From Meandrina meandrites (taxonomy: Eukaryota; Cnidaria; Anthozoa; Scleractinia; Meandrinidae): a stretch of 64,000 nt of DNA. Under the pieces are notes generated by a model. That model was not told the DNA's origin. It saw only the letters and a list, made by a program, of their open reading frames with translations, and ran no database searches. A program made the translations under genes and the position numbers. Positions 12,489-22,313 of the stretch are shown here, in pieces (the stretch's first letter is position 1; every line of letters starts with the position of its first letter). The stretch spans positions 48,773,761 through 48,837,760 of the forward strand of contig OY855904.1 in NCBI GenBank assembly GCA_963693305.1, in the 5' to 3' direction.

Positions 12489-12614
12489 CAGCCTAGTCCC
12501 TAGGTGTTTTCCTCCTCCTCTCTCGGGCGAGCGCCAGGTTCACGTAAGGGCCTGACGTCACGAAATTTCGCGCCAAATCCATAAGCGGGAAGAAAACGCC
12601 TGGGTACTAGGCTG
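12489..12614. mobile_element. 126-bp MITE with CAGCCTAG ends
   Basis: The terminal inverted repeats read CAGCCTAGTCCCTAGGTGTT on the left and CAGCCTAGTACCCAGGCGTT on the reverse of the right. The flanks share only a few bases, so no target duplication can be named. Confidence 0.6.
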
Positions 12615-13208
12615 ACTCTCATCGACTCTCACGCGCTCTCATCGACTTTGAACGTGCTCAAATTTTTCATGAGAGTTGATGAAAATTTCCTCTTTAAGTC
12701 TTTCACTCACTCTTGACGGACTCTCGTTGACTCTCGGTCTCGTTTGATCCGAGTTGATGTTAGTCGAATTTCTTGCACGATTGTAACTTCCAGTGCTGTG
12801 CTGAGATCTCTGAGCCGCGCGATACATGCTTATTGGTGTAACCTGTCTTCGGCTTACAATCACCACAAGGAGATCGAACATATAACGCTCTGTTCATTGT
12901 ACTATCGAGTATCTTACACATACTGTTGAACACGCACTCTTTTTCGAGCAATTTTAGGGCCAATTATGTCAAAACCAAAATTACAAAAAAATCCAAGTTT
13001 TCTATTGTACCATTTTAGAACGCGCAAACTAAGAAAAATTTAATACTGCGTTTTGGAAAGATCGCATTGAAAAGATTAAGTACTGCAAATTTCGTTCCTG
13101 TCATAAAGTCAAAGCAACTGCTGTAAAGGGCTAACACACACTGAGACAACCAGTATCAAAAGTCAGGAAACACTCACCCGAAAATTGCTTTCAATTTAGA
13201 GTCTTTTA

Positions 13209-13442
13209 AGGGCCGTTTACACAGGCGATTTTTGTCGCGCCGAAGTTAAATGAAGTCTCCTGCGATATCGCGGCGATAAAATCGCCATGAAATCGCCGCG
13301 AGTTTGCACACGCGTAAACTAGCGGCGACAAAATCGCCGCGATATAACGGGAGTTTCGAACCTATTCGAAACTTGCTGCAACTTCGGCGCGACAAAAATT
13401 GCATTGAGTTGTGCGACAAAAATCGCCTGTGTAAACGGCCCT
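13209..13442. mobile_element. 234-bp MITE, perfect 30-bp inverted ends, TTA duplication
   Basis: Begins AGGGCCGTTTACACAGGCGA and ends with its exact reverse complement over about 30 bp, and is flanked by TTA on each side. A three-base TTA or TAA duplication is characteristic of PIF/Harbinger elements. The interior carries repeated AAAATCGCC blocks. A degraded copy of its central part lies at 19951-20110. Confidence 0.75.
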
Positions 13443-13552
13443 TTATTTCCTTAGCAGGGCTGTCGTTAAGTAATTCTATTCACGATAACATATCGAGTTC
13501 AATAGCACTTTCAATTTTCAAACGAACCCAAATAAATTTGAGCTATCCGTAT

Positions 13553-13642
13553 TAGCCTGCGAATACAGCCGCCTCTCATTCGCTCCCGCTACTACGCACG
13601 TAGTAGCGGGAGCGAATGAGAGGCGGCTGTATTCGCAGGCTA
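13553..13642. mobile_element. 90-bp palindromic foldback element with 9-bp target duplication
   Basis: The two 44-bp arms are perfect reverse complements separated by the two bases CA. They begin TAGCCTGCGAATACAGCCGC and end with the inverse. TATCCGTAT lies immediately on each side (13544-13552 and 13643-13651), as expected for a 9-bp target-site duplication, typical of Mutator-like transposition. The perfect arms imply a young insertion or ongoing arm homogenisation. Confidence 0.8.
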
Positions 13643-13753
13643 TATCCGTATGTGCTCCTTTGAACTTAAGACAATAAGGCAATACGGAACGAAGAATCGT
13701 ATTTAATGATAATAAAATCACAATTCGATTTTTATGCTGCTTCCGTAATTGGC

Positions 13754-14038
13754 TGTGGGAGGCGCGCGCGCGCGCGGTTGGTCTATTGGTTTGTGCACAG
13801 GACTCCGGATCGGGTGGTCCTGGGTTCCAGCCCTGACCGGGGCACTGCGTTGTGTTATAGGGAAAGACACTTTACCCAAATAGTGCCTCTCTCCACCCAG
13901 GTACATAAAATGGGTACCGGCGAATTTACTGCTAGGAATGGACTAGCTCTGTGATGGACTAGCATCCCATCCAAGTCACATGGTACGGAAAAGAGGATAA
14001 GCTCTGGCTCTGATGGCCACTAGGCTCGAATGCAGACT
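13754..14038 (+). mobile_element. Full-length tRNA-derived SINE, family A, with 13-bp target duplication
   Basis: The head is tRNA-like: a box A region GGTCTATTGGTTTGTGC and a box B GGGTTCCAGCCC near 13823-13834. It is followed by the family body (GGGGCACTGCGTTGTG, AAAGACACTTTACCC, CTCTCTCCACCCAGG) and the 3' end near TGCAGAC. The 13-mer TTCCGTAATTGGC flanks it at 13741-13753 and 14039-14051, marking a target-primed insertion. No protein is encoded; mobilisation would need a LINE in trans. Confidence 0.85.
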
Positions 14039-14051
14039 TTCCGTAATTGGC

Positions 14052-15330
14052 GTGAATACTGTTAACACTGAAATGTTAACTTGAATCTGGTTTGCAAAAC
14101 GGGTAAAGGGTAGGCAAACCTTGTAAACTACAGGCTACGCGACTGTTTAAATTGCCATACAAATTTGAAACGAGCGCGTGCGCAACATAAACAGTAACAA
14201 CACAAACATCACATTTTCTCTTGCTTGGAAATATCAGCGAAACAAAGTTCTTAAGTTTTGTTTCCTTAATAAATTTAAAATTAGCTCATTCTTAGTTTGT
14301 TGCAATTAAGTTGAGAAGGAATTTTAGGGCAGCTTCCTAAATTCATGCTAGTGGCATCAGATTTTGCAGGGGAAAAATTGATACCCTTTCACGCACTGGA
14401 AAGCAGCAGCAGCATATGAGTCTGCAGTCATTACGGGGGACTTATCGTATCGACGTATCGTAATTGCATGGTTGTTATTTCAGGGTAGATTTTCAGTTTC
14501 AATGCCTTTGGCTGAAAAGGAAAAACGAAAATCGAATTTTAAAGTCGTTTTCCAAATTCCTTACGACAACAAACAAATCCGTTTTTAGAGCGAAACAAAA
14601 ACGAAAAAGAAAAAGCATAAAGTGAACTCGAATTCCATTTTCCTGCAGGGGAGGAAAATTTAAAAACAAAAATGAAAGTCGGGTGTCGTTTCATTTTCAG
14701 AAAGGAAGAAGACGAATTTTGCAAATGGGACTTTAATTCCAGTCTTTTTATCCGCGCGGAAGGAAAACGAAAATACATTTGAATTTCATTTTCCTACGCA
14801 ATTGAAAATCAGTTGGCACTGACAGGTACACGGATTCTGTAAGTAGCATTTCTTAGGTGTCATTTTAATTTTTATTATCTAAAACTCAACGACACTTTTG
14901 ACCTGAGAATGATATTTCAGTCTTCTAAACGTCGTCGATTGTTGTCCTGACCATGATTATACTCGTGAATTCTATGTACAATGAAAACTACATGACTGCA
15001 TTTCAAAGACATTAACTGCAGGGCCTGTGCAGGGCTGACACTACTTACACAAGCAGCATTTTCGTTCGCGGCCCATTGCTTTCAGTTTTCACTTTGAATT
15101 TCAAAGCACGTCTTTAAAATTTGAAAAAAAGATAACGCTACGAAAGATTATTGATAAAGGCCTTGGTATTTTTTTTATAAACACTTGTAACTAGTTTCTC
15201 ATCTCATTGCTTGCTTGATACAGGGTCTGCCTCGAGTCCAGTTTCTTTTCTAAAACACACACACAAAAAAGCCAAGTTAAATAAGTCATTGTACTTGTAA
15301 GTCAATTCCTTCAGTGGGGACTGGATCAAG
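14052..15330. other. Intergenic, no gene seen
   Basis: AT-rich sequence with no recognisable coding exon. The portion 14510-14800 has many GGAAAA and CGAAAA runs and could be old repeat. Nothing here can be assigned. Confidence 0.5.
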
Positions 15331-15336
15331 GTAGTG

Positions 15337-15617
15337 CACATTCTCGTCCCCATAGCCCTTTTTGAAACGAAGGGCTCTGGGCACATAGGATTTTTTAATT
15401 AATTCGAACTTTTTTGATTGGCCGTTTGAAACAAAGAAATCTTGAGCGGAAGTAAAAGACGCCATCATGACTCTCCAATACAGTATATAGAAACATCACG
15501 ACTGCACACATGAAGACCGGAAGTCCTAGAAATCCTGTGTCTCCAGAGCCCTTCGTTTCTCGTGCCAAGACCCCACCGGCTAAGAGAAGTGAAAAGGGCT
15601 ATGGGGACGAGAATGGG
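15337..15617. repeat. Inverted pair of AGAGCCCTTCGTTTC repeats
   Basis: The segment 15337-15382 (reverse strand: GCCCAGAGCCCTTCGTTTC then GGGCTATGGGGACGAGAATG) recurs on the plus strand at 15543-15617 with an insertion of about 30 bases between the two halves. The two copies face each other about 160 bp apart, suggesting either ends of one element or two insertions. A small open frame on the minus strand (15286-15468) runs through the first copy and is therefore not taken as a gene. Confidence 0.5.
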
Positions 15618-16175
15618 AAGTGCATTACATCTTAGTCACCGGTTCACCATATCGTAGTTCGCTCCCCCCCACCCCCCCCCCCCCCCCCCCACCACCACAC
15701 ACACCTTTCTTTACATTTTGACTACTTGTTCGGCGGACAATTTACTGTTAATAAATCTAAGGCAAGAGCTGCGAAGGGTAGTCGAGCAAAAAAATTTTCG
15801 AAACTGGAAGAATTTTATAAAGTAACCACTTGTACGAGATAAGTAACTTAATACTGAACTGAAGTAAGGCAAAACAATTAACGACAAATATCCCGGAAAA
15901 AAGTAATCTGAAACTGGTTTACGAGCACCGGAAGATAATATCTGACCACCGTTTTGAGAAAAAAGGAGAGTGCAGAAAAAAACGCTAACCACATAAATTA
16001 ACTTGATTATAACAGCAGTTGGTCAACGACTGAACACAGATCACATTAACACGCCAATTCAGAGACAAAAGCAGACAACAGCTACAATTGCATGCATTCT
16101 AGCTGTGTTTCATAAAAGCACAGTACATTCACTTATTTTAAAACATGCTAAAATTAAGTGTTCCCTTTGTTATAC
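15618..16175. other. 3' flank of the TPR-CHAT gene, no gene seen
   Basis: Holds a C-rich tract (15666-15690) followed by CACCACCACAC, then AT-rich sequence. It should include the 3' UTR or a further intron of the CHAT gene on the minus strand, but no clear last exon or poly(A) signal can be fixed. Confidence 0.4.
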
Positions 16176-19100
16176 TTACTGTAATTTTCCAAAGTCAAAT
16201 GTCACGTTGTCTCCAATCAGCATAAATGGTGCCCACTCGGAAACCTTGGTAAAGCCATTGCCTCTCATCCACTTCATGGTCTCATGAAGAGATTCACTGG
16301 CACTTACACCACGAACAAGGTGCTCGTAGAAGCGACGCATCAGCTGCTCTGTTGCTTTGTCTTTTATGGCCCACAGTGCCACCAGTACTGAACGTGCACC
16401 GGATCCTAAGAACGCTCGAGCGATTCCAACCACTCCCTCAGCTCTAATCTGTCCACGCCCGCTGTGACAACAGCTAAGTACCACCAGCTTGGCTCGCAGT
16501 TGAACTTGCGAAATGTCGGACATTGTCAACAGGTAATCTTTTTCTTGTGGAATCCCAGTTGTAGTGCCCGCAGGTGCAAGAGCAATTTCTCCTCTTTCAG
16601 CATCGCCATGAGCAGCAAAATGTATCAGACTTGCTGAATGGATCATTTGAAGTACCGCCTTCTTGGCTGCGTACTGTCCTAACAAAGGCTGCACGTCCAG
16701 TAGTTCTCCAATCATCTCTGCTTCTTTTCTTGCGCAAGGCAATGGTATGAACTTTATACGACGATCTTTGAAAATCACCTCACCAACCTCAGGATCGCCC
16801 ACTATCAGCGTACCAGTCTGACTGTGGTAGTCTGCTGGACTGTCCTGAATGAGCTTGAGAGTGGACAATGAAGGAACGATGCGGATCCTGAAAGTCTCTG
16901 ATAAATACTTCCCACCTTCATCAGTTAATGCTGCAAATGGAACGTGGTACAAAGAGCGATCGGGAACAATGATGATTTCAGGTTCCTCAAGTAAATCAGC
17001 CACAGGAGCGATAAACATCTTGTATAATAAAGGAAGACCCAGTTCAGGATCTGCCATGCCGTCATCATCAGCCGCTACAAGACGCAAATCTGCGAGTTTC
17101 TCTTCCAGAGAATATTTCGGTTCCGGTTCAATGCCGTTTAAAGATCGATCTTCACAATCCTGCTGGGAAAAAATACCAAACCTGCGGAAGTTTTTGGCCA
17201 AAAAGTCGTGCAAACTAGAAGCTAATCCGGCACCAAAGATGTCTTCATTTACTCTTATTCTTCGGAAATAAATGACTCCGCTTGGCTTGAGGATCCACAA
17301 AAACACATCTTGTTCATGATAAGAAATGTAGAGACAAGCGCAGTTTTTTTCTTTTTTCAGAATATCTTCAATGCCAATCCACGATTGTGGATCAGCTGAG
17401 ATTTGCCTTTCAGCAGAGTACTGAATAATCATCAAGTCTGTTAGGGCTCTAGCCCGTCCAAGTTCTTCAACATAAAGTGCTTTATCAGGATTCCCACCGT
17501 CCCAAAACAACCTGCCGAGCATTTTGTAGGGAAAGTGATGCCTATCTGAATAAAGTATCTTGAATTCATCGTTGTTTTTTAGTAAACCCCGCACTTCTTC
17601 GCATTTCTTAATACTTTCAAACAGATAGAAAAAGGCTTCCTTTTTCTTTCCCTGTGCTATCTTCGCCATTGTTAAGTTACAATAGCATTGAAACTCTATT
17701 TTCACGTCTCCAATGTATTTACCTATTGACAATGCCTTCTCGAGATATTCTTCAGCCTTGACGTGTTCACCACGAGATAAAAACACATATCCTAGATTAC
17801 CATAAGCTGCTGCTTCTCCTTCTCTATCGCCAATTTCAATTCTGATCGCAAGTGCTTTCTCACGATATTCTTTAGCTTTGACGTATTCACCAAGAAATTG
17901 AAACAGACTTCCTAGGTATCCATAACATAGTGCTTCTCCTTTTCTGTAACCAATTTCAGTGAGGATCGCTAACGCTTTCCTGATATATTTAATAGCCTCA
18001 GCTGGTTTACGAAGATCTATAAATAAATTTCCTAGGTTTGCATCAACTGCTGCTTCTCCTGTTCTGTCACCGATTTCAATTCTGATCGTATGTTCCATCT
18101 CATAATATTCTTTAGCTTTGTCATATTCACCAAGAGATTTAAACACAGTTCCTAGCTTTCCGTAACAGCTTGCTTCTCCTGCTCTGTGGCCAGTATTAAT
18201 TCTGATCGCAAGCGCCTTATCAAGATATTCTTTAGCTTTGTCATATTCGCCAAGAGATTTAAGCACATATCCTAGGTGTTCACAACATGATGCTTCGCCT
18301 GCTCGGTCGCGAATTTCAGTATTGATCACCAGTGCTTTCTCGAGATAATCTTTAGCTTTGACATATTTACCGACTGATTGAAAAACTGCTCCTAGGCTTT
18401 CCTTGTCTCCTGCTTCTCCTTGTCTGTCGCCAATTTCAATTCTGATCACAAGTGCATTTTCAAGATATTCTTTAGCTTTGGCATATTCACTAAGAGATGT
18501 AAACACAACTCCTAGGCTTGCAAAAGAGGATGCTTGTCCTGCTCTGTCACCAATTTCAATTGTGATCGCAAGTGCTTTCTCAAGATATTCTTTAGCTTTG
18601 ACAACTTCACCAAGAAATTGAAACACAACTCCTAGGTTTACTAAAGACGCTGCTTGTCCTGCTCTGTCACCAATTTCAATTGTAATCGCAAGTGCTTTCT
18701 TGAGATAGTCTTTAGCTTTGACATATTGACAAAGAGATTGAAACACAGCTCCTAGGTTTGCATAAGTGGAGGCTTCTCCATCTCTGTCGCCAATTTCAAT
18801 TTTGATCGCAAGTGCTTTCTCGTAATATTGTTTAGCTTTGACATATTCACCAAGAGAATAAAAGACAGATCCTAGGTTTCCGTAATGTGAAGAATTTTCT
18901 CGCTCTCTACCAGGAATTTCACTTGTGATCGCAAGTGCCTTCTTGAGATATCCTTTAGCACTGGCATATTCACCCAGACATTGAAACAAAATTCCTAGGT
19001 TTGCATAAGTTATTGCTTCTCCATCCCTGTCACCAATTTTAATTTGGATCACAAGAGCTTTCTTATAACACTCTTTGGCCTTGACATATTCACCACGAGA

Positions 19101-19667
19101 TTTAAACACAGTTGCTAGCGTTCCGTAGCAACCTGCTTCTCCTTCTCTGTCTTCAGTTTCTATGTAAATCCCAATTGCTTTCTCAAGACATTCTTCTGCT
19201 TTGCTAAACTGACTAACGTATCGAAATAAAACTCCTAAGTTTAGGCAAGCGTCTGCTTCTCCTCTTTTGTTGCCCGTTTTGCTCATGATATTGATTGCTT
19301 CCTCATAGAGTTTTTTTGCCTCAACATATTTATTTTGATTCTGGTATATTTTTGCCAGTTTCATACTAAGCTTTCCTTCTTGGATTGTTTCACCACACTC
19401 GCGGTAAATGGCAAGAAGTTTCCTGCCGTATTTTATTGCATTTGGGTAATCATTGATACGACAATAAACCAAGAACATCATATCATAAAGGCCGAAAAAT
19501 AGAAAGCGCAATCGCTTTTCTTTACTCGGTACTTTCTTTTGAAGTAAAATCAACATTTCCTTGAATAAGTCGATGGCATTGAGAGCACGACCAGTGTTGA
19601 CAAGGAAATTGGCAACAACTAAACCTATATAAACGATGGCTTGTATAACTTCTTCTAAGTTAGCCAT
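16176..19667 (-). CDS. TPR-repeat protein with C-terminal CHAT caspase-like domain (TTC28-like)
   Basis: Uninterrupted 1163-codon frame. An N-terminal helical part (about 1-100) leads into roughly fourteen tandem 40-residue TPR units (about 100-660) with the signature GDRxGEA...NLGxVFxSLGEYxKAKEYxEKALAI. A linker follows (about 660-850), then the CHAT domain (about 860-1160). CHAT domains are caspase/separase-related cysteine peptidases. The dyad is visible as His1020 in IHFAAHGD and Cys1067 in VVLSCCHSG, so it is probably active. Nearby markers are VPDRSLYHVPFAAL, ARAFLGSGARSVLVALW and the terminal FMLIGDNVTF. Similar genes in animals are often named tetratricopeptide protein 28. TPR arrays usually bind partners; no substrate can be read here. 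The start at 19667 follows a possible acceptor (ACAG at 19686-19683), suggesting a 5' UTR intron. The stop TAA overlaps a good splice donor, so the C terminus could differ by a few residues. Confidence 0.88.
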   Translation of the reverse strand: MANLEEVIQAIVYIGLVVANFLVNTGRALNAIDLFKEMLILLQKKVPSKEKRLRFLFFGLYDMMFLVYCRINDYPNAIKYGRKLLAIYRECGETIQEGKLSMKLAKIYQNQNKYVEAKKLYEEAINIMSKTGNKRGEADACLNLGVLFRYVSQFSKAEECLEKAIGIYIETEDREGEAGCYGTLATVFKSRGEYVKAKECYKKALVIQIKIGDRDGEAITYANLGILFQCLGEYASAKGYLKKALAITSEIPGRERENSSHYGNLGSVFYSLGEYVKAKQYYEKALAIKIEIGDRDGEASTYANLGAVFQSLCQYVKAKDYLKKALAITIEIGDRAGQAASLVNLGVVFQFLGEVVKAKEYLEKALAITIEIGDRAGQASSFASLGVVFTSLSEYAKAKEYLENALVIRIEIGDRQGEAGDKESLGAVFQSVGKYVKAKDYLEKALVINTEIRDRAGEASCCEHLGYVLKSLGEYDKAKEYLDKALAIRINTGHRAGEASCYGKLGTVFKSLGEYDKAKEYYEMEHTIRIEIGDRTGEAAVDANLGNLFIDLRKPAEAIKYIRKALAILTEIGYRKGEALCYGYLGSLFQFLGEYVKAKEYREKALAIRIEIGDREGEAAAYGNLGYVFLSRGEHVKAEEYLEKALSIGKYIGDVKIEFQCYCNLTMAKIAQGKKKEAFFYLFESIKKCEEVRGLLKNNDEFKILYSDRHHFPYKMLGRLFWDGGNPDKALYVEELGRARALTDLMIIQYSAERQISADPQSWIGIEDILKKEKNCACLYISYHEQDVFLWILKPSGVIYFRRIRVNEDIFGAGLASSLHDFLAKNFRRFGIFSQQDCEDRSLNGIEPEPKYSLEEKLADLRLVAADDDGMADPELGLPLLYKMFIAPVADLLEEPEIIIVPDRSLYHVPFAALTDEGGKYLSETFRIRIVPSLSTLKLIQDSPADYHSQTGTLIVGDPEVGEVIFKDRRIKFIPLPCARKEAEMIGELLDVQPLLGQYAAKKAVLQMIHSASLIHFAAHGDAERGEIALAPAGTTTGIPQEKDYLLTMSDISQVQLRAKLVVLSCCHSGRGQIRAEGVVGIARAFLGSGARSVLVALWAIKDKATEQLMRRFYEHLVRGVSASESLHETMKWMRGNGFTKVSEWAPFMLIGDNVTFDFGKLQ
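17780..19250 (-). repeat. 120-bp tandem coding repeat (TPR array)
   Basis: Within the CHAT gene the DNA repeats every 120 bp. The plus-strand hexamer CCTAGG or a near variant, encoding the NLG of each TPR unit, recurs at about 17792, 17912, 18032 and onward to 19238. One unit is 6 bp longer (between about 18872 and 18998), adding two residues. Adjacent units are similar at DNA level, consistent with unequal exchange. Confidence 0.8.
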
Positions 19668-19726
19668 GACGTCCTCTCCTGTAAATCTTGTAAAAAATAA
19701 AAAGATTAAAATAAGTTGTTTAACAC

Positions 19727-19874
19727 AATAAAGAAGCCCCGATTGTGCTCTGTTCTGTTGTAAAGCACTTAGGAAGCGGTGATACAGGCAGTTGACTTAT
19801 ACACTTCTTTCGTGCTATCGCCGCTTCCTGTGTTCTTTACAGCAGAACGGAGCACAGTCGAGGCTTCGTTATTT
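19727..19874. mobile_element. 148-bp foldback element upstream of the CHAT gene
   Basis: The left arm (AATAAAGAAGCCCCGATTGT...) is inverted in the right arm (19815-19874). They share GTGCTC, GTTCTG, TGTAAAG and AGGAAGCGG. It lies 60-200 bp upstream of the CHAT start codon, in or near its presumed 5' UTR intron. Confidence 0.6.
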
Positions 19875-19950
19875 TTTTAATTAGAATTATGTAATCAGGC
19901 TTTTGTAATATTCAGATAATGCCGTAAAGAAATTGGAATTGAAAATTTCA

Positions 19951-20110
19951 CTGAAGTCCCCTGCGATATCGTGGCGATAAAATCGCCATGAAATCGCCGC
20001 GACTTTGCACGCGCGTAAACTAGCGGCGATAAAATCACCGCGATATCGCAGGACTTTCGAACCTATTCGAAACTTGATGCAACTTCGGCGCGACAACAAT
20101 TGCATTGAAA
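19951..20110. mobile_element. Degraded copy of the 13209 MITE
   Basis: Shares GAAGTC-CCTGCGATATCG, AAAATCGCCATGAAATCGCC, GCGTAAACTAGCGGCGA and TTTCGAACCTATTCGAAACT with 13250-13420 but lacks the AGGGCCGTTTACACAGG ends. It is a truncated Harbinger-like MITE. Confidence 0.75.
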
Positions 20111-20143
20111 ATGCCTGATTTCTCATATGAGATGCGCCTGCGG

Positions 20144-20347
20144 TGGCCTGCGCACCTGGCGGGATTAGCGAGCACGAGTGATTTTTTTTCTCGCGCGGGC
20201 GAGGCCCGCTTCAGCGAGCGGCACGGCCGAGAGTGAAAATCTCAACTCGACTCCTCACCAAGCCCCTCGCTGCTTGGCGGCCAAGACCAAAGCATGCGGC
20301 CGCTAAAAAAGCACTCGCTTGCAAAATCCCGGCAACTACGCAGGCTA
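20144..20347. mobile_element. 204-bp element with TAGCCTGCG-type ends, imperfect 9-bp duplication
   Basis: Ends are TGGCCTGCGCACCTGGCGGG on the left and TAGCCTGCGTAGTTGCCGGG on the reverse of the right. The nine bases outside are CGCCTGCGG and CGCTTGCGC (7 of 9 identical). It shares its end sequence and duplication length with 13553-13642 and 48118-48258. The interior is GC-rich and non-coding. Confidence 0.55.
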
Positions 20348-21656
20348 CGCTTGCGCATGATATCTGTATTCAGAGTTGCCAAGTTGTTTTGTTGAATACA
20401 ACTCCCATGATTCCCTGCGTCTCATAGAGGGAATTAGCCATTCAGTTCTGAAAGGGTTAAAACAGCCGTTCATTGTTGAAGATGGTTGCGGTTTATGAAA
20501 ACTTTGCAGTCAGGCCTGCACACGGATCAAATGGCCGTAACATCTCAACCTATGTTTGTTACCGCAGTGTGTTTATTATTTCTACAGCTCAACCTACTGA
20601 GTGCAAATCAAATTTCGCACAAATTTGTTGGAGTTTGAACAAGAGAAACTTTTCTCGTAAAAATAGCAAAGAATAAAAAGTTTAAAAGCAGATTCTGACG
20701 TTATTTATCAAAAGCTACTCCCGCGACAGGCGTTCATTTGCAGTATTTGCGTGACTTTTGCGTTATTTCTTCCGCGTGACTCACTGTTGACAATCACGCC
20801 GTGCCAGCGCCAGCCCGAAAAACTCAGTCACGCGATTCACGCAAATTTCTCCCAGCGGAAATTCTTATAATTTAACGGCTACACGTTCAGACCTATCAGT
20901 CACGAACATCTTATGGTTTGAAGTAAGATATAAATTCACCACGTTCAGTTTCATTGTTTCCTGATGAAATTGAAACCAAAAGTGACAAGCAAACTAAAAT
21001 TAAACTGAGTGAATTTCGGCGAGACGGGGCAGACAAAGAAAAATACAAATTAAATCCACAAATTGTAAAAGGGTACTACTTTCTGCTGAAGTATGTTACA
21101 TCGATATCCTTTCCTATCTTCATTCTTTGTTAATAACAGAAAAGACTAGAGTCCTTGTAGCTATTCTAATTTCATTTATACAGCTTCCGCCACACAGACG
21201 ACCACAGACCGATTTACTGAAGACAAACCAGGCAACGAATAAAGAATAACTGCTCTTGCTAGCGGTCTGTTGTAATTCTTCATTCTCATATTTATTTCAA
21301 GACATGAAAGGCCGTGAATTTACTATTTGTGTTCACTTCGCAATGTATTTTGCACGATTTGATCGATTTCAGTCGTCATTCTTCCGTGTTAGCTGGACTA
21401 ACTGCGATGGGTTTGCGGTTAAATTCATCGCTTTGTGGTTTTGTGAATGTCGTGTCTATCAGACAAATCGACCAATAAATTCTAGACTAGTTAAGGAACA
21501 GACCATTAAAGACAAAGTAGTAGTAGTGGTACTTACCACGACGAGAATTCGAAGCTGTTCGCAGTGGACAGTGAAACCACGAAGCACCGGGGGGGATTCC
21601 GATTGTATTACGCTCTGCAGGTCAGCCCACAGACGGTTGTTAGTAATTGTAGGACC
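20348..21656. other. Intergenic, no gene seen
   Basis: No coding exon or known repeat is recognised. Short open frames here lack homology or codon structure. Towards the right a GGCGGAACG-type short tandem appears (about 21656-21690). Confidence 0.5.
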
Positions 21657-21708
21657 GGCGGAACGGTGGAACGCGGAACGGCGGAACGAGATTTTTTCTG
21701 TTTTTTTT

Positions 21709-21763
21709 TTGTTGTTGTTGTTGTTTTTTTAACAAAAACAACAACAACAGCAACAACAACAAA
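21709..21763. repeat. (GTT)n-(AAC)n inverted microsatellite
   Basis: A run of GTTGTT followed by TTTTTTT and then AACAACAAC, which can fold on itself. Confidence 0.7.
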
Positions 21764-21865
21764 CAAACAAACAGTAAATATGTCTCACAAAATAAAGGGC
21801 ATGCATATATTCTTTATCCTTCGAGGTCGATCTAGAGCCAGGTTGTCGAGTTCATTTGGGGAGCA

Positions 21866-22141
21866 GGGATGGCGCAGTGGTGAGAGCGCTCGCTTCCCAC
21901 CAATGTGGCCCGGGTTCAATTCCCGGACCAGGCGTCATATGTGGGTTGAGTTTGTTGTTGGTTCTCGTCCTCGCTCCGAGGGTTTTTCTCCGGGTTCTCC
22001 GGTTTTCCTCCCTCCACAAACACCAACACTTCCAAATTCAAATTCGATCGGGAATTCGAGGGCCACAGGTTTGTCAGTCGCGAGACTGTTATGTGCTACC
22101 CTCGTTAAACATAGTTGATTTATTTATTTTTTATTTTTATT
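21866..22141 (+). mobile_element. tRNA-derived SINE, family B
   Basis: The tRNA-like head is GGGATGGCGCAGTGGTGAGA (box A region), with box B GGGTTCAATTCCC at 21912-21924 in a closed-arm context (CCCGGGTTCAATTCCCGGACC). It continues into a body with TGTTGTTGGTTCTCG and CTCCGGTTTTCCTCCCTCC and ends in a TTTATTTATTT-type tail near 22141. Head and body differ from family A. Confidence 0.75.
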
Positions 22142-22313
22142 TCGAGTGAGGATTTCAAGGAGAAGCGTGACAGCCCTTCGGACTTGCTCGCCCCAATCGA
22201 GACAATGAAACGTACAAAGTCGAAGCATCAAAAAAGCCGTTGACAAAAAAACAAAATAGAAGGGCCTGAAAAGTTACTTATTTCGTAAGAAAAAAAAAAG
22301 AACAGGAATGAAA

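Noticed and set aside
13209..13442. CRISPR-like array from repeated AAAATCGCC blocks
   Set aside because: The blocks are part of a MITE with inverted ends and TTA duplication, and the genome is eukaryotic.
14539..14778. 79-codon minus-strand ORF rich in Ser and Phe
   Set aside because: Arises from GGAAAA/CGAAAA-rich low-complexity sequence with no homology.
15286..15468. 60-codon minus-strand ORF resembling a short exon, with a GT after codon 60
   Set aside because: It runs through a dispersed AGAGCCCTTCG repeat found again at 15543-15617, so coding status is unlikely.
16849..17271. 140-codon plus-strand ORF inside the CHAT gene
   Set aside because: Antisense shadow of the conserved CHAT-coding sequence; no independent homology.
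21866..21937. Possible functional tRNA gene
   Set aside because: Has box A and box B but continues into a SINE body with a TTTA tail and lacks a convincing anticodon arm and 3' acceptor pairing.
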